A DNA stretch of 64,000 nucleotides, from positions 61,359-125,358 of the forward strand of contig NZ_QUET01000007.1 in assembly GCF_003478445.1 (NCBI RefSeq), given 5' to 3'. Under the pieces are notes generated by a model. That model saw only the letters and a list, made by a program, of their open reading frames with translations. It had not been told where the DNA came from and ran no database searches. The DNA is from Roseburia sp. AM59-24XD. GTDB taxonomy: Bacteria > Bacillota > Clostridia > Lachnospirales > Lachnospiraceae. The translations under genes were made by a program, and so were the position numbers. This document shows, in pieces, positions 1 to 8,966 of the stretch (positions within the stretch are counted from its first letter, which is position 1; every line of letters begins with the position of its first letter).

Positions 1-2
1 TC

Positions 3-389
3 GGCATCGTCACAGAAGTGAATAAATCCTATGCGAGAGTCCGTTCGATCATTGATGATGAGAGCAGTGTAACCGGATCTTTCTTGAAAACATCGGATAT
101 GTGCTTTGTAAACGGGAATCTGAAGCTGATAGGTAAGGGGATGATCGATATCAGCGGCATCCCGGCAGATGCCGAGGTGAAGGATGGCTACGAGGTTGTT
201 ACCTCACCGGTCAGCGATAAGTACCTTCCGGGGATCCTGATCGGTTATGCCAGAGATATCAAGACGGATTCCTCAAATATCACACAGTCGGCGCATCTGA
301 CACCGGCTGCCGATTTTTCGGGACTTGATATGGTGCTTGTGATCACAGAGGTGAAGGATTCCGGTGATTTGGAGGATATTTTAAATTGA
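3..389 (+). CDS. mreC: Rod shape-determining protein MreC, C-terminal part (5' end outside window)
   Basis: The open frame enters from the left edge of the window, so only the last roughly 128 residues are present. MreC is a membrane-anchored extracellular scaffold of the elongasome that links MreB and MreD to peptidoglycan synthases. The visible part is the beta-rich domain, with the family-like patterns GIVTEV near the window edge and LPGILIGYARDI near residue 75 of the visible part, followed by the usual VLVITEV strand. It overlaps the start of mreD by 4 bases, and PBP2, min genes and rodA follow, as in many Firmicutes. An internal ATG at position 18 is not the true start because the frame is open upstream of it. 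Confidence 0.88.
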   Translation, partial: GIVTEVNKSYARVRSIIDDESSVTGSFLKTSDMCFVNGNLKLIGKGMIDISGIPADAEVKDGYEVVTSPVSDKYLPGILIGYARDIKTDSSNITQSAHLTPAADFSGLDMVLVITEVKDSGDLEDILN

Positions 390-928
390 GACGTTATATT
401 TACCTGTTATTGCTGAATATCGTATGCTTTGTGCTTCAGACAACGATGTTCAGGCATCTTCCGCTTGGTGGGGTCGTACCGAATATTCTGATCATGATCA
501 CAGCGGCTTCCGGACTCATGTATGGAAGAAAGCTTGGTATGTTTTCCGGATTTTTGGGTGGTCTTATGATCGATGCGATGTTTAACAGCGTGATCGGTCT
601 GACAATTTTGATCTATTCGTTTATCGGATATGTCAATGGTATGTTAAATAAACTGTACTTCAAGGAAAGATTATATATTCCGGTTATTACGATCGTGCTT
701 AGCGATCTGGCATATGGTGTTTTGTATTATGTGTGTCGTTTTATGCTTCGGGGCAGAATGGACTTTATGTTTTATCTGATGCATGTGATGATTCCGGAGG
801 CGGTGTACACACTGATCATCGGAGTGCCGATCTACCTTCTGATGCGGCAGATCAAGGAGCATTTCAAACCGGAGGAGCATGTTTCGCTGGAGGAGCATGT
901 GGAGATGGATCGGGAGAAGGCTATCTGA
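386..928 (+). CDS. mreD: Rod shape-determining protein MreD
   Basis: Small polytopic membrane protein of 180 residues, the usual size for MreD, with about five to six hydrophobic segments (starting with LLLLNIVCFVLQ at residue 7). MreD acts with MreC in the elongasome to direct lateral wall synthesis. I use the TTG at 386, which overlaps the mreC stop in the arrangement TTGA and has a GGAGG at 371-375. The C-terminus is charged and carries two near-identical segments, EEHVSLEEHVE. Identification rests on position between mreC and PBP2 and on the topology; the sequence itself is poorly conserved in this family. Confidence 0.85.
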   Translation: MRRYIYLLLLNIVCFVLQTTMFRHLPLGGVVPNILIMITAASGLMYGRKLGMFSGFLGGLMIDAMFNSVIGLTILIYSFIGYVNGMLNKLYFKERLYIPVITIVLSDLAYGVLYYVCRFMLRGRMDFMFYLMHVMIPEAVYTLIIGVPIYLLMRQIKEHFKPEEHVSLEEHVEMDREKAI

Positions 929-952
929 TTTCGGTGAAAGGAGAGAAGAAAC

Positions 953-3811
953 GTGTTAGACACTTTGAAGGATTATATCAAAGCATTTTTCAATTCAAGA
1001 TTGCTGCCGGTTACGGTTGTTTTTATGCTTCTTTTTTCCATTCTGATCAATCGTATGTTTGAACTTCAGATCGTGGACAGAGACAGTATTATCGCAAGTG
1101 GTGCGAGCAATACCATCAAGGAAAAGGATATCAAGGCGACCCGCGGTAACATTTATGACTGTAACGGAACACTTCTTGCCTATAACAAGCTGTCTTATAA
1201 TATCGTATTTTCGGAGACCTCCAAGCTGACGGGTATGACGGACGAAGAGAAGAACACGATGATCTACCGTCTGCTTTATATCTTAAAGAAGCATGGTAGT
1301 GAGCTTTCTGTGGATTATTATCTGGCGTATGATCACGGCAAGCTGCAGTATCAGGTGGAGGGAAGCTCTCTGGAGCGTTATCTGGCGGATGCATACTCTG
1401 TGCAGAACGGCGTGAAGGCACTGACACAGGAGCAGAAGGATACGACGCCGCAGGCGATGTATGATTATCTCATTAAGAAGTTTGAGATTGCGGAAACTTA
1501 TGATAAGGATACGGCGATCGATATTCTGGCGGTGCGTTATGCGATGTTTATCAACCGTTATGCGAAGTTTCAGGACATCATTCTTGCCAAGAACGTCGAT
1601 GAGAAGACAGTGGCGGCTGTCAAAGAGAACAGTGAACTTTTGCCGGGTGTTGACATTGATCAGAACACCTCTCGTGTTTATAAGAAGAGTAAGTATTTTG
1701 CACATATGCTCGGTTATACCGGTTCCATCTCAGCGGAGAAGCTGGAGGAACTGAATAAAGAGAACAAGGAATCTATTTATTCCGTAGATGATCAGATCGG
1801 TATTTCCGGCCTTGAGAGCACCTATGAGGATTATCTGCGCGGAACAAAGGGAAGCCGTGAGATTACGGTCGATGGTGGAACGAGCCGTATTATCTCTGAG
1901 AAGACAACGAAGGATCCGGTTGCAGGAAATGATCTGTATCTGACGATCGATGCAAAGCTGCAGGAGGAGTGCTATCATCTTCTGGAGGAGCGGATCGCCG
2001 GTATTCTGATCGCTAATATCAATAACAGTATGGACGCCGGAACAAGAGGGCATTCCACGAAGGACATCAAGGTACCGATCTACGATGTGTACAATGCGAT
2101 CATCCAGAATAACATTGTCAATGTGGAGCGTTTTACGGATGAGGATGCTTCCTCGCTGGAGAAGGCAACCTTAAAAAAATACAAAGCCAAAAAGAAAACA
2201 ATCGTGCGCAAAATCCGACACCTTCTGGCAGCGGACAGCACGGCATCGGCAAAGACTCTTTCTTCCGATATGAATGATTTTCTGGATGCTTTTTATTCCA
2301 TATTAAAAGATAATTCAATCGTCATTACAAATAGCAGTGATTCTGACAGCTCCCGGAAAGCAGTGGATACATCGGATGCCACATACAAAAGCTACGCCAA
2401 CGGATCACTCAGCCTGAGCAAGTATCTGCAGTATGCAATTTCACAGCAGTGGATCGATCTGGACAAGCTGGATATCGGGAACGACTTTTATAGTACACAG
2501 GAAATTTACAAAAAACTGGTTGACTATGGTATCAATTTATTAGAAAATGATACTGCGTTTACAAAAATGATTTACAGTTACATGATCTATCATTATGAGC
2601 TGTCAGGCAGAGATATCTGTCTGCTCCTGTTTGATCAGGGTGACATAAAGTATAATGCACAGGAATATAATCAGGTGCGTCAGGGAATTACATCACCGTA
2701 TTCCTTCCTGATCCGCAAGATCAAGAAGCTTGAGATCACACCGGGACAGCTCGGACTGGATCCGTGCTCCGGTTCCATTATCATAACTGATGTCAATACC
2801 GGTGATGTCAAGGCGATGGTGACATATCCGAGCTACGATAATAACAAGATGGCGAATCAGGTGGATTCGGATTACTTTTACACATATCTGAAGGACAGTA
2901 CGGCGTCACCGCTTTTGAACCGACCGACCCAGCAGGAGATCGCACCGGGTTCCACCTTCAAAATGGTTACCTCTGTGGCTTCCCTGCAGGAGGGAGTGAT
3001 CTCGCCAAGCAGTACGGTTTACGACACGGTCAGCTTCACAAAGGCACCGTCTTACGGTTCTCCACGCTGCTGGAGCAGTTCTTCTCATGGTAATCTGACT
3101 GTGGCGGGAGCTCTGGAGCATTCCTGTAACGTGTTTTTCTATGAAATGGGATATCGTCTCGGCAATGGTCATAATGGCAGAGTCAATGACAGCGGCGGAC
3201 TTGCCCGTTTGAAGAAATATGCAGATATGTTTGGTCTGACCGACAAGTCCGGTGTTGAGATCACGGAGTCATCACCTCACTTTTCGACATCAGATATCAT
3301 TCGTTCTGCGATCGGACAGGGTAGTCATGCGTATGCACCGATCCAGCTGGCAAGATATGTGACAACGATCGCCAACAGCGGAACCTGTTATGATCTGACG
3401 CTTGTGGATAAGATCAAGGACGTTAATGGCAAGACGATACTCAACAATTCTGCAAAGGTCCGCAATAAAGTCAATGTTGCGCAGTCAACCTGGCAGAGTG
3501 TACACAACGGTATGTACCGGGTGGTAAACGGTGCACAGCATGGAAGTATATTTGCCGGCATGAAGAAGAAATTCGCCGGAAAGACAGGTACGGCACAGCA
3601 GAATACACTGCATCCGAACCATGCATATTTCCTGTCCTACGGACCATATGAGAATCCGAAGATCTCCGTAAGCTGTGTAATACCAAACGGATATACATCA
3701 ACCTATGCGATGGAATGCGCAAGGGATGTCTATAAATATTACTTTGGCGGTAAGAAACTGTCCGGAGGCAAGGCAACCTCGGTTGCACATTATGCAGGAA
3801 CAAACGATTAA
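953..3811 (+). CDS. mrdA: Penicillin-binding protein 2 (elongation transpeptidase) with large internal insertion
   Basis: Class B penicillin-binding protein that cross-links peptidoglycan during elongation, partner of RodA. It starts at GTG 953 behind AAAGGAGAG. There is one N-terminal membrane segment (about residues 17-38), then a dimerisation domain (ATRGNIYDCNG, about 63-73). The transpeptidase motifs are all present: STFK near residue 667, SCN near 724 and KTGT near 878. The protein is 952 residues, whereas PBP2 is normally about 600-720. The extra length is a block of about 245 residues (about 350-595) placed between the first strand of the transpeptidase domain (LTIDAKLQEEC) and the GSIIITDVNTGDVKAM strand. 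The insert is hydrophilic, Ser- and Lys-rich, with no family I recognise. It sits in the operon mreC-mreD-PBP2-minC. Confidence 0.93.
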   Translation: MLDTLKDYIKAFFNSRLLPVTVVFMLLFSILINRMFELQIVDRDSIIASGASNTIKEKDIKATRGNIYDCNGTLLAYNKLSYNIVFSETSKLTGMTDEEKNTMIYRLLYILKKHGSELSVDYYLAYDHGKLQYQVEGSSLERYLADAYSVQNGVKALTQEQKDTTPQAMYDYLIKKFEIAETYDKDTAIDILAVRYAMFINRYAKFQDIILAKNVDEKTVAAVKENSELLPGVDIDQNTSRVYKKSKYFAHMLGYTGSISAEKLEELNKENKESIYSVDDQIGISGLESTYEDYLRGTKGSREITVDGGTSRIISEKTTKDPVAGNDLYLTIDAKLQEECYHLLEERIAGILIANINNSMDAGTRGHSTKDIKVPIYDVYNAIIQNNIVNVERFTDEDASSLEKATLKKYKAKKKTIVRKIRHLLAADSTASAKTLSSDMNDFLDAFYSILKDNSIVITNSSDSDSSRKAVDTSDATYKSYANGSLSLSKYLQYAISQQWIDLDKLDIGNDFYSTQEIYKKLVDYGINLLENDTAFTKMIYSYMIYHYELSGRDICLLLFDQGDIKYNAQEYNQVRQGITSPYSFLIRKIKKLEITPGQLGLDPCSGSIIITDVNTGDVKAMVTYPSYDNNKMANQVDSDYFYTYLKDSTASPLLNRPTQQEIAPGSTFKMVTSVASLQEGVISPSSTVYDTVSFTKAPSYGSPRCWSSSSHGNLTVAGALEHSCNVFFYEMGYRLGNGHNGRVNDSGGLARLKKYADMFGLTDKSGVEITESSPHFSTSDIIRSAIGQGSHAYAPIQLARYVTTIANSGTCYDLTLVDKIKDVNGKTILNNSAKVRNKVNVAQSTWQSVHNGMYRVVNGAQHGSIFAGMKKKFAGKTGTAQQNTLHPNHAYFLSYGPYENPKISVSCVIPNGYTSTYAMECARDVYKYYFGGKKLSGGKATSVAHYAGTND

Positions 3812-3843
3812 GATATCTATTGTACAAGAACAGGAGCAATGAT

Positions 3844-4560
3844 ATGGACAATATAGTAAAAATAACCGGATCCAAATCAGGAATCATATTGAGACTGGAT
3901 CCGGAGGCAGATTGGGACAGCATCGTAAAAGATGTGGCGGAGAAGTTTAAGTCCTCCGCACAGTTCTGGGGGGATGCCAAGAAAGCAATTGCATTTCAGG
4001 GGCGCGAGCTCGATGAGAAGCAGCAGGATGAAATCCTTGCAACGATTCAGGATAACTGTGAGCTTCAGATCGTGTGCGTGCTTGATGAGAATCCGGAGAG
4101 AGAGGCTGCCTTTGCAAAGGCTCTCCAGCAGGAGAAATCAGGAAGTGCGTCTGCGGTGGCAGAGAAAACTGCAGCCAATATGCTTCAGAACGATAATGGC
4201 ACCGGTTTCTTTTTCAAGGGAAATCTTCGTTCCGGTCAGGTGCTGGATGTTGAGACGAGCATTATCATTCTGGGAGATGTCAATAACGGTGCAAAGGTGA
4301 TCTCCAAGGGAAATGTGATCATTCTCGGATCCCTGAAGGGAAATGTTTTTGCCGGTTCTGCTGGAAATGTTGACGCATTTGTGATAGCCTTAGATATGAA
4401 ACCGGTACAGATACGTATTGCGGACACGATCGCAAGATCGCCGGACGAGTCTCCGCGCCGTTCCAAGACGAAGGAGACCAGAATAGCATTTTGGGAGGAT
4501 GGCAATATTTATATTGAGCCGCTTGACAAGGATGTTATGAGTGACATACGTCTGTCATAA
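3844..4560 (+). CDS. minC: Septum site-determining protein MinC
   Basis: Inhibitor of FtsZ assembly that is recruited to the membrane by MinD and blocks septa at the poles. The protein has the N-terminal MinC domain (about residues 1-100), a linker rich in Ala, Glu and Ser, and the C-terminal beta-helix domain with the signature GNLRSGQVLDVE followed by GDVNNGAKVISKGNVIILG. I choose ATG 3844 (238 residues), preceded by AGGAG at 3832-3836, over a TTG 24 bases upstream. It is 32 bases after the PBP2 stop and is followed by minD after 87 bases. Confidence 0.92.
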   Translation: MDNIVKITGSKSGIILRLDPEADWDSIVKDVAEKFKSSAQFWGDAKKAIAFQGRELDEKQQDEILATIQDNCELQIVCVLDENPEREAAFAKALQQEKSGSASAVAEKTAANMLQNDNGTGFFFKGNLRSGQVLDVETSIIILGDVNNGAKVISKGNVIILGSLKGNVFAGSAGNVDAFVIALDMKPVQIRIADTIARSPDESPRRSKTKETRIAFWEDGNIYIEPLDKDVMSDIRLS

Positions 4561-4647
4561 CACATGAGAGACGGTATTATTTGGAAATGTAACTGCAGAC
4601 TGGCAGTGCATCATAGACTAACACTTTAAAATTAGGAGGAAATAAAA

Positions 4648-5436
4648 ATGGGAGAGGTTATTGTAATCACATCCGGAAAAGGCGGCGTTGGTAAGACAAC
4701 GACCACAGCCAATGTTGGAACCGGACTTGCCATGATGGGAAAGAAGGTTGTTCTGATCGATACAGATATAGGACTTCGTAATCTTGACGTGATCATGGGA
4801 TTAGAGAATCGTATCGTTTACAATCTGGTTGACGTTGTGGAAAATAACTGCCGCATTAAGCAGGCTCTGATCAAGGATAAGCGTTACCCGAACCTTTATC
4901 TGCTGCCATCTGCACAGACAAAGGACAAGACCGCAGTAACACCGGAGCAGATGAAGAAGCTGGCGGATGAATTAAAGGAAGAGTTTGATTACATACTGAT
5001 GGATTGTCCGGCAGGAATCGAGCAGGGATTCAAGAACGCCATTGCCGGTGCTGACCGTGCTCTGGTCGTAACAACACCGGAGGTATCCGCTGTCCGTGAT
5101 GCAGATCGTATCATCGGTCTTCTCGAGGCCAATGAGATCGGACAGACACATCTTATTGTAAACCGTCTTCGTGTTGATATGGTAAAGAGCGGCGATATGA
5201 TGTCCAGCGATGATGTTGTGGACATTCTGGCGGTTGATCTGATCGGTGTAGTTCCGGATGATGAACATATCGTTATTTCTGCCAATAACGGTGAGCCGCT
5301 TGTAGGCTCTGACTGCATGGCAGGACAGGCTTATATGAATATTTGTAAGCGAATCATCGGTGAGCAGGTAGATTTTACGGATTTTGACGCTAAGAAGGGA
5401 TTATTCCAGAAGCTGGCAGCTATATTAAAGAAATAA
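4648..5436 (+). CDS. minD: Septum site-determining ATPase MinD
   Basis: Membrane-binding ParA-family ATPase that positions MinC. The deviant Walker A motif GKGGVGKTTTTANVG lies at residues 10-24, Walker B-like DYILMDCPAGIE near 113, and the C-terminus ends in the amphipathic helix LFQKLAAILKK that anchors MinD to membranes. Length of 262 residues is typical. Start ATG 4648 follows AGGAGGAAATAAAA. The 87-base gap after minC has no obvious terminator, so it is probably co-transcribed with minC and minE. Confidence 0.97.
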   Translation: MGEVIVITSGKGGVGKTTTTANVGTGLAMMGKKVVLIDTDIGLRNLDVIMGLENRIVYNLVDVVENNCRIKQALIKDKRYPNLYLLPSAQTKDKTAVTPEQMKKLADELKEEFDYILMDCPAGIEQGFKNAIAGADRALVVTTPEVSAVRDADRIIGLLEANEIGQTHLIVNRLRVDMVKSGDMMSSDDVVDILAVDLIGVVPDDEHIVISANNGEPLVGSDCMAGQAYMNICKRIIGEQVDFTDFDAKKGLFQKLAAILKK

Positions 5437-5464
5437 GTTTCATATTCAATAAACAGGATAAATT

Positions 5465-5496
5465 CGCTGTCTGCCGGGTGTTCCGGTCTGTCAGCG
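5465..5496 (+). other. Intercistronic hairpin between minD and minE
   Basis: The spacer before minE contains CGCTG (5465-5469) and CAGCG (5492-5496) flanking an inner CCGG/CCGG stem. It ends just before the GGAGG of minE. It has no T-run, so it is not a terminator; it could influence mRNA processing or the MinD:MinE ratio. That role is inference. Confidence 0.35.
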
Positions 5497-5512
5497 TAGA
5501 TGGAGGTTTGGA

Positions 5513-5806
5513 ATGGGTTTTTTCTCAAATTTTTTTAAGAGTGACGTAAAGAGCGGAGAAACCGCTAAGAATCGTCTGAAGGTAGCCATCACCTCTGATC
5601 GGGCAGTATGCTCGCCGGAAATCATGGAACAGATGAAGAACGAGATCATTCAGGTTATTTCAAAGTATGTGGAGATTGATGTGGATGGTCTTGATATCAA
5701 AGTGAAGCAGATGGAGCTTGAGGATGGTTCAACACCGGTGAATGCGGTTATGGCGAATATCCCGATCAAGGGTTCCAGAAATTTTAGAAGATCACAGCAG
5801 CATTGA
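5513..5806 (+). CDS. minE: Cell division topological specificity factor MinE
   Basis: MinE stimulates the MinD ATPase and drives pole-to-pole or ring-forming dynamics of MinCD. The 97-residue product has an N-terminal amphipathic stretch (MGFFSNFFKS) and the family pattern AKNRLKVAITSDR at residues 18-30, followed by the topological specificity domain with IDVDGLDIKVKQ. It starts at ATG 5513 behind GATGGAGG and is followed by rodA after only 16 bases. Having both minE and a long DivIVA (12.1 kb) in one genome is typical for Clostridia rather than Bacillus. Confidence 0.95.
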   Translation: MGFFSNFFKSDVKSGETAKNRLKVAITSDRAVCSPEIMEQMKNEIIQVISKYVEIDVDGLDIKVKQMELEDGSTPVNAVMANIPIKGSRNFRRSQQH

Positions 5807-5822
5807 GAGGAAGTAGACATAC

Positions 5823-7043
5823 ATGTTAAACAGATTAAAGCAATATGATTGGCGCAATTTTAACTATTCTCTGGTCATCATTGTTGTAATTTTGTGTCTG
5901 GTTAGCGCATTTACTTTGAAGCTGGCAGGCGGCGTAGAAAAGGGAGCCGGCTATATGAGAGGGCAGCTCATAGGTATGGTAATGGGGTTATTTATAGTTG
6001 CTTTTTTGTCGGTCCTGGATTATCATTTTATATGTAGATTTGTCGCGATCTATTTTGTGTTTGGTGTTGTTCTGGTTCTTCTGACGAAGATCCCGGGCAT
6101 CGGAACGGATCTTGATACCGGGTCGACCAGATGGATCCGTATCGGGAGTCTGACCTTTCAGCCGTCAGAGCTTCTCAAAATCATATTTATCCTGACGCTG
6201 GCTACGTTGTTTTGCAAGATCAGGAAGCAGTTAGATCAGTTTAAGGCGGTCATATGGATCGTGCTTATAACCCTTCCGGCGTTTGGCGCGATCGTGATAC
6301 AGCCGGATCTGTCATCAAGTCTTGTTATTTTGTTTGTGATGGCGGTCATGACATTTGTGGCAGGTCTTTCCTACCGTGTGTTGGTGCCGATCATTTCTAT
6401 CGGACTTCCGGTGACGCTGATTCTGTACTGGTATGTGCAGCAGCCCCACAATCTGTTGCTACAGGGATATCAGTATGACCGTGTCTTTGCGTTCAAGAAT
6501 CAGGATTCTACCGTGAAGCGTATTGTCGATCTGAACAGACAGCAGAAGTCCTCAGTCAATGCAATCGCAGAAGGTGGATTGTATGGCAAGTTTTTGAAGG
6601 ATGGTGCGAGAGCCGGCAGTTCAAGAGCATATTCCAGTGTATCGATCCGGGAGAGTGATTTTATCTGGAGCGTTATTTCAGAGGAATTTGGTTTTCTGGG
6701 ATGCTGTCTTGTATTGCTTTTGTTTGGCATTTTGATCTTTAAGTGTTTCCGTGTGGCAAGCAAGGCACAGGATTTTCTGGGAATGTTGATCGCGGTTGGG
6801 GTGTCTGCGATGTTTATGTTCCAGGTGTTTAGCAATATTTGCGTTGTGACATTTCTTTTTCCGAATACCGGTCTGCCGCTGCCGTTCTTAAGTAACGGTT
6901 TGAGTTCAATGATGTCATCGATGATCGGTATAGGGCTTGTTATCAATATAGGCATACAGCCTGCCAAAACGAAAAAGGGTGGTTTTACCATGCGAAAGGC
7001 TTATTCAGATATGGACGATGTTGACATCGATTTCAGTTTGTAG
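5823..7043 (+). CDS. rodA: Rod shape-determining glycosyltransferase RodA (SEDS family)
   Basis: Peptidoglycan glycosyltransferase of the elongasome with about ten membrane segments in 406 residues. Family landmarks are GSTRWIRIGSLTFQPSELLK (about residues 100-119, including the RW and QPSE motifs), a conserved extracellular loop with GGLYGKFLKDGARAG, DFIWSVISEEFGF (about 279) and the C-terminal NTGLPLPFLSNGLSS. It works as partner of the PBP2 four genes upstream. Start ATG 5823 has GAGGAAG upstream. FtsW is the alternative SEDS member, but the operon with mreCD and PBP2 favours RodA. Confidence 0.92.
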   Translation: MLNRLKQYDWRNFNYSLVIIVVILCLVSAFTLKLAGGVEKGAGYMRGQLIGMVMGLFIVAFLSVLDYHFICRFVAIYFVFGVVLVLLTKIPGIGTDLDTGSTRWIRIGSLTFQPSELLKIIFILTLATLFCKIRKQLDQFKAVIWIVLITLPAFGAIVIQPDLSSSLVILFVMAVMTFVAGLSYRVLVPIISIGLPVTLILYWYVQQPHNLLLQGYQYDRVFAFKNQDSTVKRIVDLNRQQKSSVNAIAEGGLYGKFLKDGARAGSSRAYSSVSIRESDFIWSVISEEFGFLGCCLVLLLFGILIFKCFRVASKAQDFLGMLIAVGVSAMFMFQVFSNICVVTFLFPNTGLPLPFLSNGLSSMMSSMIGIGLVINIGIQPAKTKKGGFTMRKAYSDMDDVDIDFSL

Positions 7044-7090
7044 CATATTTTACAGGAGAAGGCAGAAAAATTATTTGGAGGGGTGAACAA

Positions 7091-7498
7091 ATGAACATTG
7101 GATTGATTGCACATGATGCAAAGAAAATATTGATGCAGAATTTCACGATCGCGTATCGCGGGATTCTGAGCAAGCATGAGATTTATGCTACCGGTACGAC
7201 CGGACGTCTGATCGAGGAAGTGACGAATCTGACGGTGCATAAGTATCTTGCGGGTCATCTGGGAGGAGAACAGCAGCTTGCATCCCAGATCGAGCATAAT
7301 CAGATTGATATGGTGATCTTTCTGAGAGATCCGCAGTCACCAAAGTCCCATGAGCCGGATGTGATGAATGTGATCCATCTTTGCGATACCTACAACATTC
7401 CGTTTGCAACCAATCTGGCAACGGCAGAGCTGTTGGTAAAGGCTCTGGAGCATGGAGATCTTGAGTGGCGCGAAGTCATTAAAAAAGAAGAGGAATAG
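7091..7498 (+). CDS. mgsA: Methylglyoxal synthase
   Basis: Converts dihydroxyacetone phosphate to methylglyoxal and phosphate, a glycolytic bypass. The 135-residue size and the motifs IAHDAKK (residues 6-12), TGTTGRLIEE and FLRDPQSPKSHEPD, which carries the catalytic Asp and the phosphate-binding segment, are those of the family. It starts at ATG 7091 after GGAGGGGTGAACAA. It sits between rodA and a DD-carboxypeptidase and is only 4 bases from the latter, so it is in the same operon although its job is metabolic. Confidence 0.96.
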   Translation: MNIGLIAHDAKKILMQNFTIAYRGILSKHEIYATGTTGRLIEEVTNLTVHKYLAGHLGGEQQLASQIEHNQIDMVIFLRDPQSPKSHEPDVMNVIHLCDTYNIPFATNLATAELLVKALEHGDLEWREVIKKEEE

Positions 7499-7502
7499 TT
7501 CT

Positions 7503-8519
7503 GTGAATAGAAAAAGATACAACAAATCCGGAATCAAGGGAATACCTGCTGTGTGTGTTATTCTGACGATGCTTGTCTGTTGTGGGATCATGGCAGGCTG
7601 CAGTGTAGATACTGTTCCGGTATCAGATACTCAGACAGCGTATCAGGGAGAGGCAGACAGTACGGATACCGCCTCCTCACAGGAGGAAGGATATCTGTCA
7701 AAGGATATCTGTGTTATCCCCAAGAAAAAGAATATTGCTACGGATGCGGCGATCACGGCAGATGCAGCACTGCTGATCGATGATACCCGCAATAAGGCAC
7801 TTTATGCCCAGAATATTTATGCCAGTGAGTATCCGGCAAGTGTTTCCAAGATTGCAACGGCACTGATGACATTTAAGTATGCGAAATTCGATGATACGGT
7901 GACGATCAGCTATAATGCATCCCATGTGACAGAACCCGGCGCCAGATTATGCGGCTTTAAAGAAGGCGATAAAATTTCCGTGAAGGATCTTTTATACGGT
8001 ATGATGGTGTATTCCGGCAATGATGCGGCGGTTGCGCTCGCAGAGCATATTTCCGGTTCTGAGACGGATTTTGCGGCTGAGATGAATCAGGAGATGGTGG
8101 CGATCGGAGCCAGCGGAACCCATTTTGTCAATGCGAGCGGTCTTCATGATGATCAGCATTATACGACAGCGTATGATCTTTATCTGATTTTTCATGAGCT
8201 GTTAAAATACGACGATTTTAAAGAGCTTTTACAGTGTACGAAGTATACTGCCGAATGGACGGATGCACAGGGCAAGAAGCAGAGTCTTGATATCACGTCA
8301 ACCGATCCTTATCTGACCGGGTCCAGGCAGGCACCGAAACCGCTTACGGTGATCGGAGGGAAGAGCGGAACTACGATCAAGGCGGGTTCCTGTCTGATCA
8401 TGTATTCGCAGGACAAAAAGAACCGGGATTATATTTCAGTGATTTTGAAGGCAGATTCATCATATTCCATGTATACACAGATGAATCATATGCTTGAATA
8501 TGTAAAGAGAGGAAAATGA
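7503..8519 (+). CDS. D-alanyl-D-alanine carboxypeptidase, lipoprotein-type (PBP5 family)
   Basis: Low-molecular-weight PBP that trims the terminal D-Ala of peptidoglycan stem peptides. I choose GTG 7503 with AGGAA 8 bases upstream; an earlier in-frame ATG at 7452 lies inside mgsA. From GTG the protein is 338 residues with a hydrophobic signal ending in IMAGC, which reads as a lipobox. Catalytic motifs are SVSK in YPASVSKIAT, SGN in YSGNDAAVALAE, and KSGT in place of the more common KTGT. A PBP5 C-terminal domain is absent or very short. It is the first of three carboxypeptidases in this window. Confidence 0.9.
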   Translation: MNRKRYNKSGIKGIPAVCVILTMLVCCGIMAGCSVDTVPVSDTQTAYQGEADSTDTASSQEEGYLSKDICVIPKKKNIATDAAITADAALLIDDTRNKALYAQNIYASEYPASVSKIATALMTFKYAKFDDTVTISYNASHVTEPGARLCGFKEGDKISVKDLLYGMMVYSGNDAAVALAEHISGSETDFAAEMNQEMVAIGASGTHFVNASGLHDDQHYTTAYDLYLIFHELLKYDDFKELLQCTKYTAEWTDAQGKKQSLDITSTDPYLTGSRQAPKPLTVIGGKSGTTIKAGSCLIMYSQDKKNRDYISVILKADSSYSMYTQMNHMLEYVKRGK

Positions 8520-8531
8520 TCCTCTCTTTTT
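8504..8531 (+). terminator. Intrinsic terminator of the mre-min-rodA-mgsA-dac operon
   Basis: The stem AAAGAGAGG (8504-8512) pairs with CCTCTCTTT (8521-8529) around an 8-base loop and continues into T residues. The left arm overlaps the last codons and the loop contains the stop codon of the carboxypeptidase gene. Confidence 0.75.
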
Positions 8532-8619
8532 CAGTGCATTGAAAAGTGACGTAACGCAGCGAAATGCCATCGGGAATTGCAAAGCAATTCCTGAAAATTA
8601 AAACATTTGTTTGGCTTTT

Positions 8620-8820
8620 TTACATTGCGGAGCGGATCCGGCCGAAGTAACTGAGGGCATATAAACCGCTAAGTCCCACCGCTGCGTAGATGATCCTTGA
8701 AAACATACTCATATTTCCGAAGATCACGCGGACAAGATCGAACTGGAAAAATCCGATAAGCCCCCAGTTTACAGCACCGATGATGATGAGTACAAGGATA
8801 ATATAATCTAATGTTTTCAT
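8620..8820 (-). CDS. DUF378 small membrane protein
   Basis: A 66-residue protein with two membrane segments. The hallmark is LIIIGAVNWGLIGFFQFDLV, typical of DUF378 (Bacillus YuzA-like) proteins, followed by RIIYAAVGLSGLYAL. The function is unknown. I choose the ATG at 8820 (MKTLDY) rather than an upstream start that would add 14 atypical residues. It is a single gene between two forward operons. A hairpin GGAATTGC-AAA-GCAATTCC at 8572-8590 lies downstream of it. Confidence 0.8.
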   Translation of the reverse strand: MKTLDYIILVLIIIGAVNWGLIGFFQFDLVRVIFGNMSMFSRIIYAAVGLSGLYALSYFGRIRSAM

Positions 8821-8898
8821 AAAACACCATGCCTTTCTGTATCCGATTAATGATACATCCATAGCATTCCCATGTCGTAGAAATTCTATGCACTTATC

Positions 8899-8927
8899 TT
8901 GTCAAAATCAGAAAAAAAAGCTATAAT
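8899..8927 (+). promoter_or_regulatory. Sigma-A type promoter for the HlyD-like/ylm operon
   Basis: TTGTCA at 8899-8904 and a perfect TATAAT at 8922-8927 are separated by 17 bases. It lies 39 bases upstream of the GTG start at 8967. Confidence 0.7.
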
Positions 8928-8966
8928 AAAAAGGTTAAAACAGCCAGATTCGGAAGGAGGGATTTT

